64,000 bases of DNA from an archaeon (GCA_016432545.1 CP066694.1:310001-374000); one strand, 5' to 3'; positions 16,284 through 24,467 are shown, counted from the first letter of the stretch. The notes: generated by a model not told the origin, from the letters alone. Numbers and translations are program-made.

Positions 16284-17362
16284 GTCGCTCCCTCCGACGC
16301 TGGCTCCAGCGGTGAATTTGAACCCAACGAGGCGGCCCTCCTACGCCCCGAGTAACTCCTTCCGAGCTTCAAGAGGCCGACGTAGGCGACTGCCAGGAAG
16401 GAGGCGGTACCGAAAGCACCCACGAGGTCGAAGGCTGTGAGGTCCTGCAAGGAGAATCCAGGGACCGAAGTCCAGTCGATCCCGTAGAGCCCCTGGCCAA
16501 GGAATGCGTATGCGCTCGCCAGATAATCGACCCCCCAGTGCGCCAGGACTGCGACATGAAACCCGTACCTGACGTAAAGCACACCCAGGACAAGTCCGCC
16601 GTAAGCTGCCTCGGGCAGCTTCCAAAAGTCCCATCCTCCTCCGCAGAAGAGCCCGACGTGACAGGCCCCAAAGAGGACCGCCCCTGCCCCGGTAGTCGCC
16701 CAGATCAAGGCGAAGGCGACACCGCCCACGGCGGCGCCCTCGTAGGCTGCCGAGGGGCGCCAGAGCGCCTTGGCTGCGTCCTTCAACGGCCTTCCCAGAG
16801 ATAATACGAAAGCGACCAGACCGATTATGACCACCCTGAACCCCAGCTCCTCTCTCAAGGGGGCGATCGTGAGCTGGACAAGCTCCTTCAGAGGGTCGCC
16901 GCCAGCGAGAGGGTTCCCGATAGAACCGCCGGCGGCTTCGACCACCGCATCTATCACCGATGCGGTGAAGATCAGGAAGCCTATCGAAATAACTACAAGC
17001 AGCAGCCTGTTCGAGAAGAACTCTTCGAACCTGAGTCTGAGACCTGCCTTGATGGCGGGGAGGATCCCTTTGCCTTGCTTCGAGGCGAGCGCCAGCATCA
17101 TGACGTAGATTGCAGTGGCGAAGGCGAAGGCCGCTCCATAGCTGGTCAGGAATGGAAGAAGGACCGCGGTGGGCCCCAGCCAGAGGAAGGGCTGCCCAGT
17201 GGTCGAGGCGGTAGAATTGTGAGAGAGTTGGGTGAAGAAGACTGTGTAGACCCCCGCGGGGATGGAAGCGAGGGTTAAGGCCAGTGTCAGTCCAAGGAGA
17301 ACCATGAAGGCGCCCCCGACGAGTAGCGCCGCACCAGACCGCGGAGGAGATGTCTCAGTCAC
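16280..17362 (-). CDS. CPBP-family (CAAX/Abi) intramembrane metalloprotease
   Basis: A 360-residue membrane protein with about eight to ten hydrophobic helices. The family motifs appear in order: LREELGFRVV (Glu-Glu-x3-Arg), FGACHVGLF (the His motif) and LAHWGVDYLASAY (third motif). Such proteases cleave prenylated or other membrane substrates; the archaeal substrates are unknown. It lies between a zinc-ribbon gene (8-base overlap upstream) and dcd (ATGA overlap downstream), so the three are translationally coupled, an unexpected mix with no obvious pathway. Confidence 0.85.
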   Translation of the reverse strand: MTETSPPRSGAALLVGGAFMVLLGLTLALTLASIPAGVYTVFFTQLSHNSTASTTGQPFLWLGPTAVLLPFLTSYGAAFAFATAIYVMMLALASKQGKGILPAIKAGLRLRFEEFFSNRLLLVVISIGFLIFTASVIDAVVEAAGGSIGNPLAGGDPLKELVQLTIAPLREELGFRVVIIGLVAFVLSLGRPLKDAAKALWRPSAAYEGAAVGGVAFALIWATTGAGAVLFGACHVGLFCGGGWDFWKLPEAAYGGLVLGVLYVRYGFHVAVLAHWGVDYLASAYAFLGQGLYGIDWTSVPGFSLQDLTAFDLVGAFGTASFLAVAYVGLLKLGRSYSGRRRAASLGSNSPLEPASEGAT

Positions 17363-17588
17363 TGGTCTGCGACTCCACGGGGCTCTTCAACGACGAGCCC
17401 TCGACAAAGACCGAGCCTGTGTAGCCGCAGTTTGAGCAGACATAGCCCTGGGGGATGAGCCATCCGCCCAGTCTGCTCCTCCCGGTCAGGGGACGCAGGC
17501 ACCTCGGGCAGAGCTTGAGCGACTTCGCGAAGGGACTTCGGCGCGTGAGCTTGAGCTTCGGTTCTGGCTCAGGTCCAGGCTCAGACAA
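17355..17588 (-). CDS. Small zinc-ribbon protein
   Basis: A 77-residue protein with one treble-clef or zinc-ribbon site: CPRCLRPLTGR and CSNCGYTGSV, 22 residues apart. A Pro/Glu/Lys-rich N-terminus precedes it. TTG start at 17588; on the minus strand a TATA-like ttttaag lies about 26 nt upstream, suggesting a leaderless message. It opens the operon zinc ribbon-CPBP protease-dcd, overlapping the protease start by eight bases. Function unknown. Confidence 0.7.
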   Translation of the reverse strand: MSEPGPEPEPKLKLTRRSPFAKSLKLCPRCLRPLTGRSRLGGWLIPQGYVCSNCGYTGSVFVEGSSLKSPVESQTSD

Positions 17589-17670
17589 TCGAACCGCGAC
17601 CCCGGTGTGCGGCTTAAAACCATTCTAACGATGAATGATTCAAATCCATCCGTGACCGGGAATCGTTGAA

Positions 17671-17793
17671 TTGATCAAGGAGAAGTGTTACGCCTGCGGG
17701 GAAGACATGGTAGAGATACAGGTCTGCAAGTACAGGTGCAACAATTGTGGGGCCCTCCTAGACTGCGAAGACGTATCGGGCCTCCCCCGATAA
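17671..17793 (+). CDS. Tiny zinc-ribbon protein (40 residues)
   Basis: TTG at 17671 opens a 40-codon frame ending TAA at 17793, with KCYACGEDMVEIQVCKYRCN at its core and CNNCGALLDCED after it. The two CxxC pairs are 16 to 20 residues apart, with additional cysteines, as in the small archaeal zinc-ribbon proteins. A TATA-like attcaaatc centred about 27 nt upstream supports a leaderless message. It is divergent from the zinc-ribbon/protease/dcd operon. Role unknown; small zinc ribbons of this type often accompany transcription or translation machinery. Confidence 0.65.
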   Translation: MIKEKCYACGEDMVEIQVCKYRCNNCGALLDCEDVSGLPR

Positions 17794-17816
17794 TGGAGGC
17801 TCAGGCTGTCCGAAGG

Positions 17817-18263
17817 CTAGCTTTGAGCAAGAGTTGAGTTGTCGGAATTGCTGATGGCAACCAGAGACGAAATCGATCCCGCAAGCGCTAGGGGATACCC
17901 GACAAAGAAGAGCGCTACCGCTCCCACAGGGAGGAACGAAACAAGTATCCCCGAGTAGCCGAAGTTCGTTGACATCAAAGCCATCGCGTTCAACACTCCC
18001 CCCGTCGAGCTCATGAACGCGAGAATGCAACCCAACTGAACGCGCTTGGAACTTCTTGAACCAACCAGTATGCCAGACACAAGAGCGAGGAATCCAATGA
18101 TCAAGGCCAATACGACCTCCGTCCAGAGAGAGGTCGACAACTGACCAAGTGTGTAATAGCTCGAAGAGGTCAAGGTCGCTATTGCTCCCACCGAGACGAA
18201 CCCAAAGACCAGGTACAAGGCGCTGGCATACAGGACTAAGGCCGAAGAAAACTTCGCGTCCAC
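17817..18263 (-). CDS. Hypothetical four-helix membrane protein
   Basis: A 148-residue protein with hydrophobic segments near 9-30, 46-68, 80-97 and 105-137, short loops and no recognised motif. GTG start at 18263, 24 nt from a TATA-like aataaaaaa on the minus strand, suggesting leaderless transcription. Lower GC than neighbouring metabolic genes. It lies opposite the tiny zinc-ribbon gene. Function unknown. Confidence 0.6.
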   Translation of the reverse strand: MDAKFSSALVLYASALYLVFGFVSVGAIATLTSSSYYTLGQLSTSLWTEVVLALIIGFLALVSGILVGSRSSKRVQLGCILAFMSSTGGVLNAMALMSTNFGYSGILVSFLPVGAVALFFVGYPLALAGSISSLVAISNSDNSTLAQS

Positions 18264-18371
18264 GACAAAGCCTTGACTGGCCCTTTTTTATTGGTGAGCC
18301 AGGCCGTTCGAACCTATTCGAATTAGGCCGAGGAAGGCGAATTGCGTCAGTGAGCCTACAATCTCAATAGG

Positions 18372-18827
18372 GTGGCAGTCCAGGGTGTTTGGGGAGTTCG
18401 CGTGATCACGGCGAAACTGACCGGTCCAATACTTTTCCTGTTCTGCTGCATCGCTCTCGTGGTCTTCTTCCTCACAGTCCAAACGACCGCAGTCCTCTAT
18501 TGTGTCGGATTCTGCGGCTCAGCTCTAGTTAGCGTTTCAAGCGTCACATGTGCCAATGACAATGGCACCTTGATGTGCGACATGATGGTTCTGAACACAG
18601 GGACCGTAAGTGTCGCCGTCACGGACTGTGCGATAATGTACGGAAGCTCCCAATCAGAGGTCACTCAACACGGGGTGACTTCTGGCTCTACCACCCTGGC
18701 GCCACAGAACATGGCTCAACGGGTAACCTGCAGGATTTCGGACCTGTCGCTTCCTGCTGGGACAAGCTTCGAGGGCTCCCTCCGTTTGAGCAACGGAGCC
18801 TCTGCCCTGTTCGCCGGGACCATCTAA
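18372..18827 (+). CDS. Hypothetical membrane-anchored exterior protein
   Basis: A 151-residue protein with one N-terminal hydrophobic helix (residues 18-42) preceded by a basic residue, then an exterior beta-rich domain with cysteines (CANDNGTLMC, DCAIM, CRIS) that could form two disulfides. The layout resembles archaeal pilin-like or type IV-like surface proteins, but no prepilin cleavage motif is evident. GTG start at 18372; the start is uncertain, with GTG 18402 (MITAKLTGPI) also possible. Convergent with the aldolase gene. Function unknown. Confidence 0.55.
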   Translation: MAVQGVWGVRVITAKLTGPILFLFCCIALVVFFLTVQTTAVLYCVGFCGSALVSVSSVTCANDNGTLMCDMMVLNTGTVSVAVTDCAIMYGSSQSEVTQHGVTSGSTTLAPQNMAQRVTCRISDLSLPAGTSFEGSLRLSNGASALFAGTI

Positions 18828-18832
18828 GTTAG

Positions 18833-19612
18833 CTAAGACTTTGCCGCGGTCAGCCTGACCATCTCAAGTGCGCTCTGGACGCTGGCGCGGTCATGAACAA
18901 CGGCTCCTACGGCCTTGATCATTCCGACCGGGTCTGCCGATTGGAAGATGTTCCTTCCCATGTCCACACCCGAGGCGCCTGCGCTGACCGCCTTGGATGC
19001 AAGCTCGAGAGCCTCCATCTCGGGCACCTTCTTCCCTCCAGCGATGACCACTGGGACCGGGCAAGAGTCAACGACTTTCTGGAAGTCCTCACAGTAGTAT
19101 GTCTTGACAACCCGCGCCCCGATCTCCGCCGCTATCCTGCAGGCGAGTCCCAGGTACCTCGCATCTCTGTTCATCTCCCTCCCGACCGCAGTAACGGCTA
19201 GGACCGGCATTCCTCGGGCCTCTCCTTCATCGACGGCGCTCGAGAGATTCATCAGAGACTGGCGTTCGTGCTCCGATCCCACGAAGACCGAAACGGCCAC
19301 TGCTGATGCATTGAGGCGCACGGCCTCGTCCATACAAGTCGTGACCCCCTCGTTGGAGAGCTCCTTGAGAATGCTCGTCCCCCCGGTAATCCTGAGCACG
19401 ATGGGCTTGGAGATCCCCTGACCCACAGACGTCCTGAGGACGCCCCGCGTAAGCATCAGCGAGTCAGCGTGCTCGATAAGGGGGCCGATGGCCGCCCTCG
19501 GGTTCTCGAGTCCAGTGGTCGGCCCCTGGAAGTACCCGTGGTCGACCGCGAGCATGACCGTCTTCCCCGTTCCCATGAGCCTTGACAGCCTGTTGCCCAT
19601 CCCCCAATCCAT
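18833..19612 (-). CDS. LsrF/DhnA-type class I aldolase
   Basis: A 259-residue TIM-barrel aldolase. LAVDHGYFQGPTTGLE near residues 20-36 is the LsrF/DhnA signature, and VVKTYYCEDF around residue 167 provides the Schiff-base lysine. PVVIAGGKK and GVDMGRNIFQ form the phosphate site. The family includes archaeal fructose-1,6-bisphosphate aldolase, the ADH synthase of archaeal aromatic biosynthesis and LsrF thiolase; this sequence looks nearest to LsrF, but the reaction in the cell is not settled. With GAPDH and PGK in the window, a role as glycolytic aldolase is possible. ATG start. Confidence 0.82.
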   Translation of the reverse strand: MDWGMGNRLSRLMGTGKTVMLAVDHGYFQGPTTGLENPRAAIGPLIEHADSLMLTRGVLRTSVGQGISKPIVLRITGGTSILKELSNEGVTTCMDEAVRLNASAVAVSVFVGSEHERQSLMNLSSAVDEGEARGMPVLAVTAVGREMNRDARYLGLACRIAAEIGARVVKTYYCEDFQKVVDSCPVPVVIAGGKKVPEMEALELASKAVSAGASGVDMGRNIFQSADPVGMIKAVGAVVHDRASVQSALEMVRLTAAKS

Positions 19613-19673
19613 GAGACCGATTCCTCGGGCCCGCGCAGGACAGCCGATTCTTAACCCTGACTGGGCGCCCTGG

Positions 19674-20717
19674 TCAAGGTACTACCACCACTTTGCAGCC
19701 TTCCCCTCGCTCCGCCACGCCCATCGCCTGCGCGAATTCTCCCAGGCCGAACCTGTGCGTGATCAGGCGGCCCAATCCCAGCCTGTCCCCTTCCAGGATC
19801 TTGAGCGCCTCTGCGGTCTCGACCTCAGTCGCGCCGTAGCTGGGAATCACGGAAATCTCAGAGTTGTAGAGATCGCTCAGGCTCTGTTCGAAGCGCGAGC
19901 CCTCGACCGGGACTCCGAAGAGTGAGACCCTCCCCCCCTTCCGCACAGACCTGACTCCCTGTGACACCGCCTTGGGGGAGCCTGATGCGATGACCGCGAG
20001 GTCCACCCCTTCCCCGCCGCTCCTTACCTGACCCGGCACGTCCTCAGAGCTCGCATCGAAGACCCTCCCGAGGCCGAGAGACTTGGCGAACTCGACCCGC
20101 AGCTTGTTCACGTCGCTGAGCCAGACGTCGAACCCCCTCGACCGAAGGACCAACGCGTTTGCCAGCCCGACGGGACCTGCCCCGACAACCAAAGCCTTCC
20201 CGCCTGACCGAGCCCCCGCCCGGTCCATCGCCCTTATGCAGCACGCAAGAGGCTCGGTCAAGCTCGCCAGCTCGAACGAGATCGAATCCGGAAGCTTCAG
20301 GACCGCTCCTCTCTCTACGTTCCACTGCGGCACCCTGAAAGACTCCGAGAAGCCTCCAGGGTCGAGGTTGCTCTTCCTGTAGTCGGCGCACATCGTTTGG
20401 CTCTGGCCCAGGCACAGGGCGCACTCTCCGCAGGGCGCATGGTGGTGCGGGAAGACCCGGTCGCCCCTCTTGAATGCACTCACCCTGTCCCCCACCTCTG
20501 CTACAATCCCGACTGCCTCATGCCCAAGCACCGGAGCGGATGCAGTGTACTGCCCCTTCGCCTTCTCGATGTCAGTTCCGCAGATCCCGCAGGCTTTCAA
20601 GTCGACCAGAAGGTCACCCTCCCCCAACTCAGGCGAGGGGAGGTCGACGAGCACAGGACCCGCTCCCCCTTTGGACCCCTTCGCCTTGAGAACCACGGAC
20701 TTCACTGCCGTTGCCAC
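19674..20717 (-). CDS. Zinc-dependent medium-chain alcohol/polyol dehydrogenase
   Basis: A 347-residue MDR-family NAD(P)-dependent dehydrogenase. The catalytic zinc site shows as CGICGTDIEK and GHEAVGIVAEVG; the structural zinc site is the four-cysteine CGECALCLGQSQTMC (preceded by Pro-Cys); the Rossmann loop is VVGAGPVGLAN. The family covers sorbitol, threonine, glucose and alcohol dehydrogenases and the substrate cannot be assigned. ATG start. It follows a separately transcribed gene; the aldolase lies about 60 bases downstream on the same strand, so the two may be co-transcribed. Confidence 0.88.
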   Translation of the reverse strand: MATAVKSVVLKAKGSKGGAGPVLVDLPSPELGEGDLLVDLKACGICGTDIEKAKGQYTASAPVLGHEAVGIVAEVGDRVSAFKRGDRVFPHHHAPCGECALCLGQSQTMCADYRKSNLDPGGFSESFRVPQWNVERGAVLKLPDSISFELASLTEPLACCIRAMDRAGARSGGKALVVGAGPVGLANALVLRSRGFDVWLSDVNKLRVEFAKSLGLGRVFDASSEDVPGQVRSGGEGVDLAVIASGSPKAVSQGVRSVRKGGRVSLFGVPVEGSRFEQSLSDLYNSEISVIPSYGATEVETAEALKILEGDRLGLGRLITHRFGLGEFAQAMGVAERGEGCKVVVVP

Positions 20718-20812
20718 CCCTCCAGTGGTATTTGGGGACTGCTGAGGCGCCCTGGAAATCTCGAAGCATAGACGGCAAGATTCATAATGACAAGGTCCGG
20801 TGCACCCTTGTC

Positions 20813-21538
20813 TTGCCCCTCTGCGATGTCTGCGGACGCGAGTTCAACACCGAGGTCGCGCTTGGCCAGCACAAGAAGGACAAGCACGGAGACTCCCAGG
20901 CCAGTCCAGCCCCCGCACAGGAAGCCAAGGCCCAAAGCGCTGGAAGCGGAAAGCGCCGCACCCTCAGGCGTCGAAACGACCACCGGGTCGCGATCTCGAT
21001 AGTCGCCATAGGCCTAGTCGGGGGAATCGGGCTCTACTTTGTCATCGCCCCTGCGCTTCAGAACAACTTCACATTCCCGTGCAACTCCACCGAGGGGACC
21101 TTCATGCACGTCCATCCATACCTAAGAATCCAAGTCGGAGGGCAGAACCTTACCATACCCGCAGGAGTCGGCATAAAGACAGGCTGCTTCGAACCCCTCC
21201 ACACTCATGCCACCGACGGCATAATTCACATCGAGTCGCCTTTGCTGAGAAACTACACTCTAGGAGACTTCTTCACAATATGGAGGGAGACCTACGGGAG
21301 CTTCTCCTTCAACGGCACCAGCCACCCTATTGAGTTCAACCAGACCGACATCTTCGGTCTGAGGAACGACTCTACGCACCGCGTGGTGTTGCTGGTGGAC
21401 GGAGTCGAGTCGACCAAAGGTGCAGGCCTGAACCTCGACACGCTGGACTACCTCGCCGGCCCAATCTGGGAAGGCGGGTCCGCGCCCTATCCCTATGGGA
21501 CTGGGCACACGGTTGTGATAGAGTACCTGGGCTCGTAG
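20813..21538 (+). CDS. C2H2 zinc finger-transmembrane-exterior His-rich domain fusion
   Basis: From TTG 20813 (25 nt after a TATA-like ttcataat) the protein has 241 residues. It starts with a C2H2 finger (Cys4, Cys7, His20, His25), then a Lys/Arg/Ala-rich linker, one transmembrane helix (about 60-82) and an exterior domain with N-glycosylation-type sites. That domain carries FMHVHPYLRIQVGG, IPAGVGI, LHTHATDGIIHIES and YTLGDFFTIW, a pattern I associate with an uncharacterised bacterial/archaeal His-rich domain. Metal, perhaps copper, binding outside and DNA or protein contact inside are inference only. ATG 20711 would overlap the alcohol dehydrogenase start and its promoter. Confidence 0.72.
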   Translation: MPLCDVCGREFNTEVALGQHKKDKHGDSQASPAPAQEAKAQSAGSGKRRTLRRRNDHRVAISIVAIGLVGGIGLYFVIAPALQNNFTFPCNSTEGTFMHVHPYLRIQVGGQNLTIPAGVGIKTGCFEPLHTHATDGIIHIESPLLRNYTLGDFFTIWRETYGSFSFNGTSHPIEFNQTDIFGLRNDSTHRVVLLVDGVESTKGAGLNLDTLDYLAGPIWEGGSAPYPYGTGHTVVIEYLGS

Positions 21539-21590
21539 CTCTCACCTCGGATTAATATCGCACGACAATTCAGGCCAAAGTGAGCCAATC

Positions 21591-22688
21591 ATGGGTCTGC
21601 CTGAGAAGATCAAGAAGATAGAGGACGACATGGCCAGGACGCAGGTCAACAAGAAGACCGAGCACCATGTCGGCCTCCTGAGAGCCAAGCTCTCAAGACT
21701 CAAGGCCGAGCAGGAGGAACAGCACGCGCGTCGCGCCGGCGGGAGGACGGGGTTCGACGTCAAGAAGTCCGGCGACGCGACAGTGGTCCTGATCGGGCTC
21801 CCGAGCGTCGGGAAGTCGACCCTTCTTAACAGGCTGACAAACGCAAAGTCAAAGGTCGCATCCTACCAGTTCACCACTCTTGACGTTGTGCCAGGGGTAA
21901 TGGAGTTCAGGGGCGCCCGGGTACAGATACTCGACCTGCCGGGGATCATCAAGGGTGCGTCATCGGGCAAGGGCCTAGGAAAGAGGGTCCTAGCGGTGGC
22001 CAGGAGCGCAGACCTCGTGTTGTTCATCGTGGACGTATTCCAGCCCGAAGCGAGGGGCCTACTCGAGAGGGAACTCCGCACCACCGGCATCCGCGTGGAC
22101 GAGTCCCCCCCGGACGTCGTGATCGAGAAGACGAGCACCGGCGGGATTGGCGTCGTCTCGCTCATCAAGATGACAAAAATTTCCGAGGCGCTGGCCAAGG
22201 ATATCCTCCGTGTATACGACGTGAACAGCGCTAGGGTTGTGATAAGGCAAGACATCGATGACCAGCAGCTGACCGACGTGCTGGCTGGGAACATGATGTA
22301 CATCCCATCACTGACCGTAATGAACAAGATCGACCTCGTCAACGCAGGTTTCACCACAGAGCTTACGCGCAAGCTCGATTACAAGTTCGTGCCCATCTCG
22401 GCCGAGGGGAACGTCAACATTGGCGCCCTTCAGGAGGAGATCTATTCCAGGCTCAACTTCCTCCGCGTCTTCCTCAGGCGCAGGACCGGGGAGACCGACT
22501 TCGAAGAGCCCATGATCGTCAAGGGAGGGGCGACCGTGATGGAGGTCTGCGACAAGGTCCACAGGAGGATGAAGGACGACTTCCGGTACGCCCAGGTCTG
22601 GGGAAAGAGCGTCCGTTTCGGAGGTCAGAGAGTGGGAATTTCGCACCGACTGATGGACAAAGACGTCCTAACCATCATCACGAGATGA
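21591..22688 (+). CDS. DRG/Rbg-family translational GTPase
   Basis: A 365-residue GTPase of the developmentally regulated GTP-binding family, found in archaea and eukaryotes and associated with ribosomes. An N-terminal coiled-coil/HTH region (1-55) with KIKKIEDDMART and KTEHHVGLLRAKL is followed by G1 GLPSVGKST at 69-77, the G2 segment SYQFTTLDVVPG, G3 DLPG, G4 NKID and, at the C-terminus, a TGS domain (about 290-365). ATG start with a TATA-like attaatatc at 21551-21559. Single-gene unit ended by a T-run. Confidence 0.95.
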   Translation: MGLPEKIKKIEDDMARTQVNKKTEHHVGLLRAKLSRLKAEQEEQHARRAGGRTGFDVKKSGDATVVLIGLPSVGKSTLLNRLTNAKSKVASYQFTTLDVVPGVMEFRGARVQILDLPGIIKGASSGKGLGKRVLAVARSADLVLFIVDVFQPEARGLLERELRTTGIRVDESPPDVVIEKTSTGGIGVVSLIKMTKISEALAKDILRVYDVNSARVVIRQDIDDQQLTDVLAGNMMYIPSLTVMNKIDLVNAGFTTELTRKLDYKFVPISAEGNVNIGALQEEIYSRLNFLRVFLRRRTGETDFEEPMIVKGGATVMEVCDKVHRRMKDDFRYAQVWGKSVRFGGQRVGISHRLMDKDVLTIITR

Positions 22689-22693
22689 TGAGA

Positions 22694-22703
22694 GCAAATT
22701 TTT
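22694..22703 (+). terminator. T-run terminator after the DRG gene
   Basis: caaattttta ends seven to fifteen bases after the DRG stop; T-tracts of this kind are sufficient for termination in archaea. Confidence 0.4.
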
Positions 22704-22713
22704 AGAGCGCCAC

Positions 22714-22724
22714 GCTTTTATACC
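22714..22724 (+). promoter_or_regulatory. TATA box of the membrane/wHTH gene pair
   Basis: gcttttatacc centred about 33 nt before ATG 22752; a strong match to the archaeal TATA consensus. Confidence 0.55.
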
Positions 22725-22751
22725 AGAAAACCAACTTTGTGGTTGTAAAGC

Positions 22752-23402
22752 ATGCCCCTACCTGCGGACATGGCGCTCATCGGAGAGATTCTCCAATTCA
22801 TCGGCGTTTTCGTGTCGTTTTCCATAGCTTACGTGGCTTTCAGGGGGGTTCGACAGACCGAGTCTTCGACCCTGCTTCGCCTTGCCACCGCCTTCATGTT
22901 CCTCGGGTTCGGCTTCTTGGTCGAAGGAGTCGTGGGCCTCAGTTCGCTCCTCCCGGCGCCCCAGATATCAACCACAGCGGTCGTCGTGGCTGGACTTCTG
23001 CTCGAGACTACCGGCTACTTCTTCCTGGCATTCTCGCACGTGGTAGACGTGATGATCTCGAAGAGAATCGGTGCCGCCCTGATTATCTTCCCCGTGGTGA
23101 CACTCACGGGGGCGCAGATTTCGGACATCCTGAGCATACTCTCATTCTACTTCGTCCTGTATGGAGTGGTCGAGACGGCATACTCCTACAGCAGGACAAG
23201 GAAGCCTGATACCCTCCTAATCGCGTCCGGGCTCGCCCTCATCGGGGTCGGGACCTTCGTCCAATGGTTATCACTATTGTACATCCAAGTTGACCTTCTT
23301 TCACTACTCCAGATTATTATGAAAGAGATGGGACTAGTTACCCTGTTCATCCCAGTGCTGCGGTTCGCAGTGGGAGGAGTGAAACCAGATGGCACAGTAT
23401 AG
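22752..23402 (+). CDS. Seven-helix membrane protein paired with a wHTH protein
   Basis: A 216-residue membrane protein with seven evenly spaced hydrophobic segments, the first starting near residue 12. No catalytic motif or retinal lysine could be identified. It overlaps the start of the next gene, a winged-helix protein, by 14 bases, so the two are co-translated. Membrane protein plus small wHTH pairs are recurrent in Nitrososphaeria-type genomes as I know them, and suggest signal reception at the membrane with transfer to DNA, but this is inference. Function unknown. Confidence 0.65.
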   Translation: MPLPADMALIGEILQFIGVFVSFSIAYVAFRGVRQTESSTLLRLATAFMFLGFGFLVEGVVGLSSLLPAPQISTTAVVVAGLLLETTGYFFLAFSHVVDVMISKRIGAALIIFPVVTLTGAQISDILSILSFYFVLYGVVETAYSYSRTRKPDTLLIASGLALIGVGTFVQWLSLLYIQVDLLSLLQIIMKEMGLVTLFIPVLRFAVGGVKPDGTV

Positions 23403-23676
23403 AACACAGGTCCGCATAATTGCGGACGTGCTCAGCACGGCAAGGGACATGAACACCGAAGGTACTGGAGTGGGAGTCACAACACTCCTCAGGAAGGGGA
23501 ACATGTCCTACACAAGGATGTCCAAGCTCCTCTCAGAACTCGTGGGCTCCGGGCTCCTGCTCGAGCTTTCGGGCGAGAAGATCTCAAAGTACAGGATATC
23601 GGACCGAGGAATGCAGTTCCTAGCCGCCTACTCCAACTTCGAAGACTTCGCCTCTTCCTTCGGCCTAAGGCTCTGA
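23389..23676 (+). CDS. Winged-helix transcriptional regulator (HTH_45-like)
   Basis: A 95-residue winged-helix protein of the short archaeal type: QVRIIADVLSTAR as helix 1, TTLLRKGNMSYTRMSKLLSELV as the turn and recognition helix, then a two-strand wing (LLLELSGEKISKYRISDRG) and a final helix. ATG at 23389 lies inside the end of the membrane gene. Such proteins act as DNA-binding regulators and often partner an adjacent membrane protein. Target genes unknown. Confidence 0.78.
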   Translation: MAQYRTQVRIIADVLSTARDMNTEGTGVGVTTLLRKGNMSYTRMSKLLSELVGSGLLLELSGEKISKYRISDRGMQFLAAYSNFEDFASSFGLRL

Positions 23677-23791
23677 GCCTCCCGGACCAGAACACCAACG
23701 TCGACGAAGTGAATGAACTTACTACCCAAGTCCGTGGCCTATCGCATGACGACGGCGTGCGGTTATATCCCGCAGAGATGACTCGCTCCTC

Positions 23792-24337
23792 GTGAGAGAA
23801 GAGAGTTTCATCGCCAAAGGCAACGGGTTCCCGATTCCCGGTCGTGGTTTGGCACTCTCTCTCGGTGGCATCCTCGCTCCTTTCATCGCCTTCGCCTCGG
23901 TATTTCTTGAGACAGGAGTGCCGAGAGATGTTTGGTGGCCACCAGCCTTAGTCGGATCGCTGGTCATTTGCTGCGCTGCGGTTGTGGGCATCCTCATTTC
24001 CAACGCCGCATTTCGGCGGATGGCTCCTTTGGGCGATTACCATGTTTCTATTATCGACAGTCGCGACCAAGGAGACGCCCTGCGGCTCGATTATGTCAAT
24101 CCCAAGGGAATGAGGTGGCAGTCACTGCGAGTCATCGGTGTCGTAGCAAAGCCCAAAGAGCCGCTCTATAAGCCAGGCGCGAGGCATGGTCATTGGGTCA
24201 AAGGGACGCGGTCCTCGATTGAAGTCAAATTGGCCCTGCCCTCGCCAAGCCGGAAAAAGTTCTTCCTGGTCCTTGGTTTCCCTGACGAATCTGCAATGAC
24301 AGCTGTCTGTGACAAGTTTGGTCCCGCGCCGTCATGA
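23792..24337 (+). CDS. Hypothetical membrane-anchored protein
   Basis: A 181-residue protein with two hydrophobic helices (about 20-40 and 50-72) followed by a 110-residue soluble beta-rich domain (YHVSIIDSRDQGDALRLDYVNP, SSIEVKLALPSPSRKKFFLVLGF). The GTG start is 27 nt after a TATA-like gttatatcc near 23762, suggesting a leaderless message. Codon use looks less GC-biased than its metabolic neighbours. No family recognised. The soluble part is probably cytoplasmic given the Arg-containing loop after helix 2. Confidence 0.6.
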   Translation: MREESFIAKGNGFPIPGRGLALSLGGILAPFIAFASVFLETGVPRDVWWPPALVGSLVICCAAVVGILISNAAFRRMAPLGDYHVSIIDSRDQGDALRLDYVNPKGMRWQSLRVIGVVAKPKEPLYKPGARHGHWVKGTRSSIEVKLALPSPSRKKFFLVLGFPDESAMTAVCDKFGPAPS

Positions 24338-24438
24338 TGAGATCTACGGCGAAAGACCCATCACTCGAGTCAGCTAATGCCGCTTGCCCAGTACTTACCG
24401 CGAGAACTCTAGGCTAAAGTGACGGGGCCCCGAAACCA

Positions 24439-24447
24439 GTTTATACC
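24439..24447 (+). promoter_or_regulatory. TATA box of mdh
   Basis: gtttatacc centred 25 nt before the mdh ATG; predicts a leaderless mRNA. Confidence 0.6.
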
Positions 24448-24467
24448 CCAACCATCGGCCCGAAACT

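Noticed and set aside
22752-23402. Rhodopsin-type assignment for the seven-helix protein
   Set aside because: No retinal-binding lysine in the seventh helix or other rhodopsin residues could be identified.
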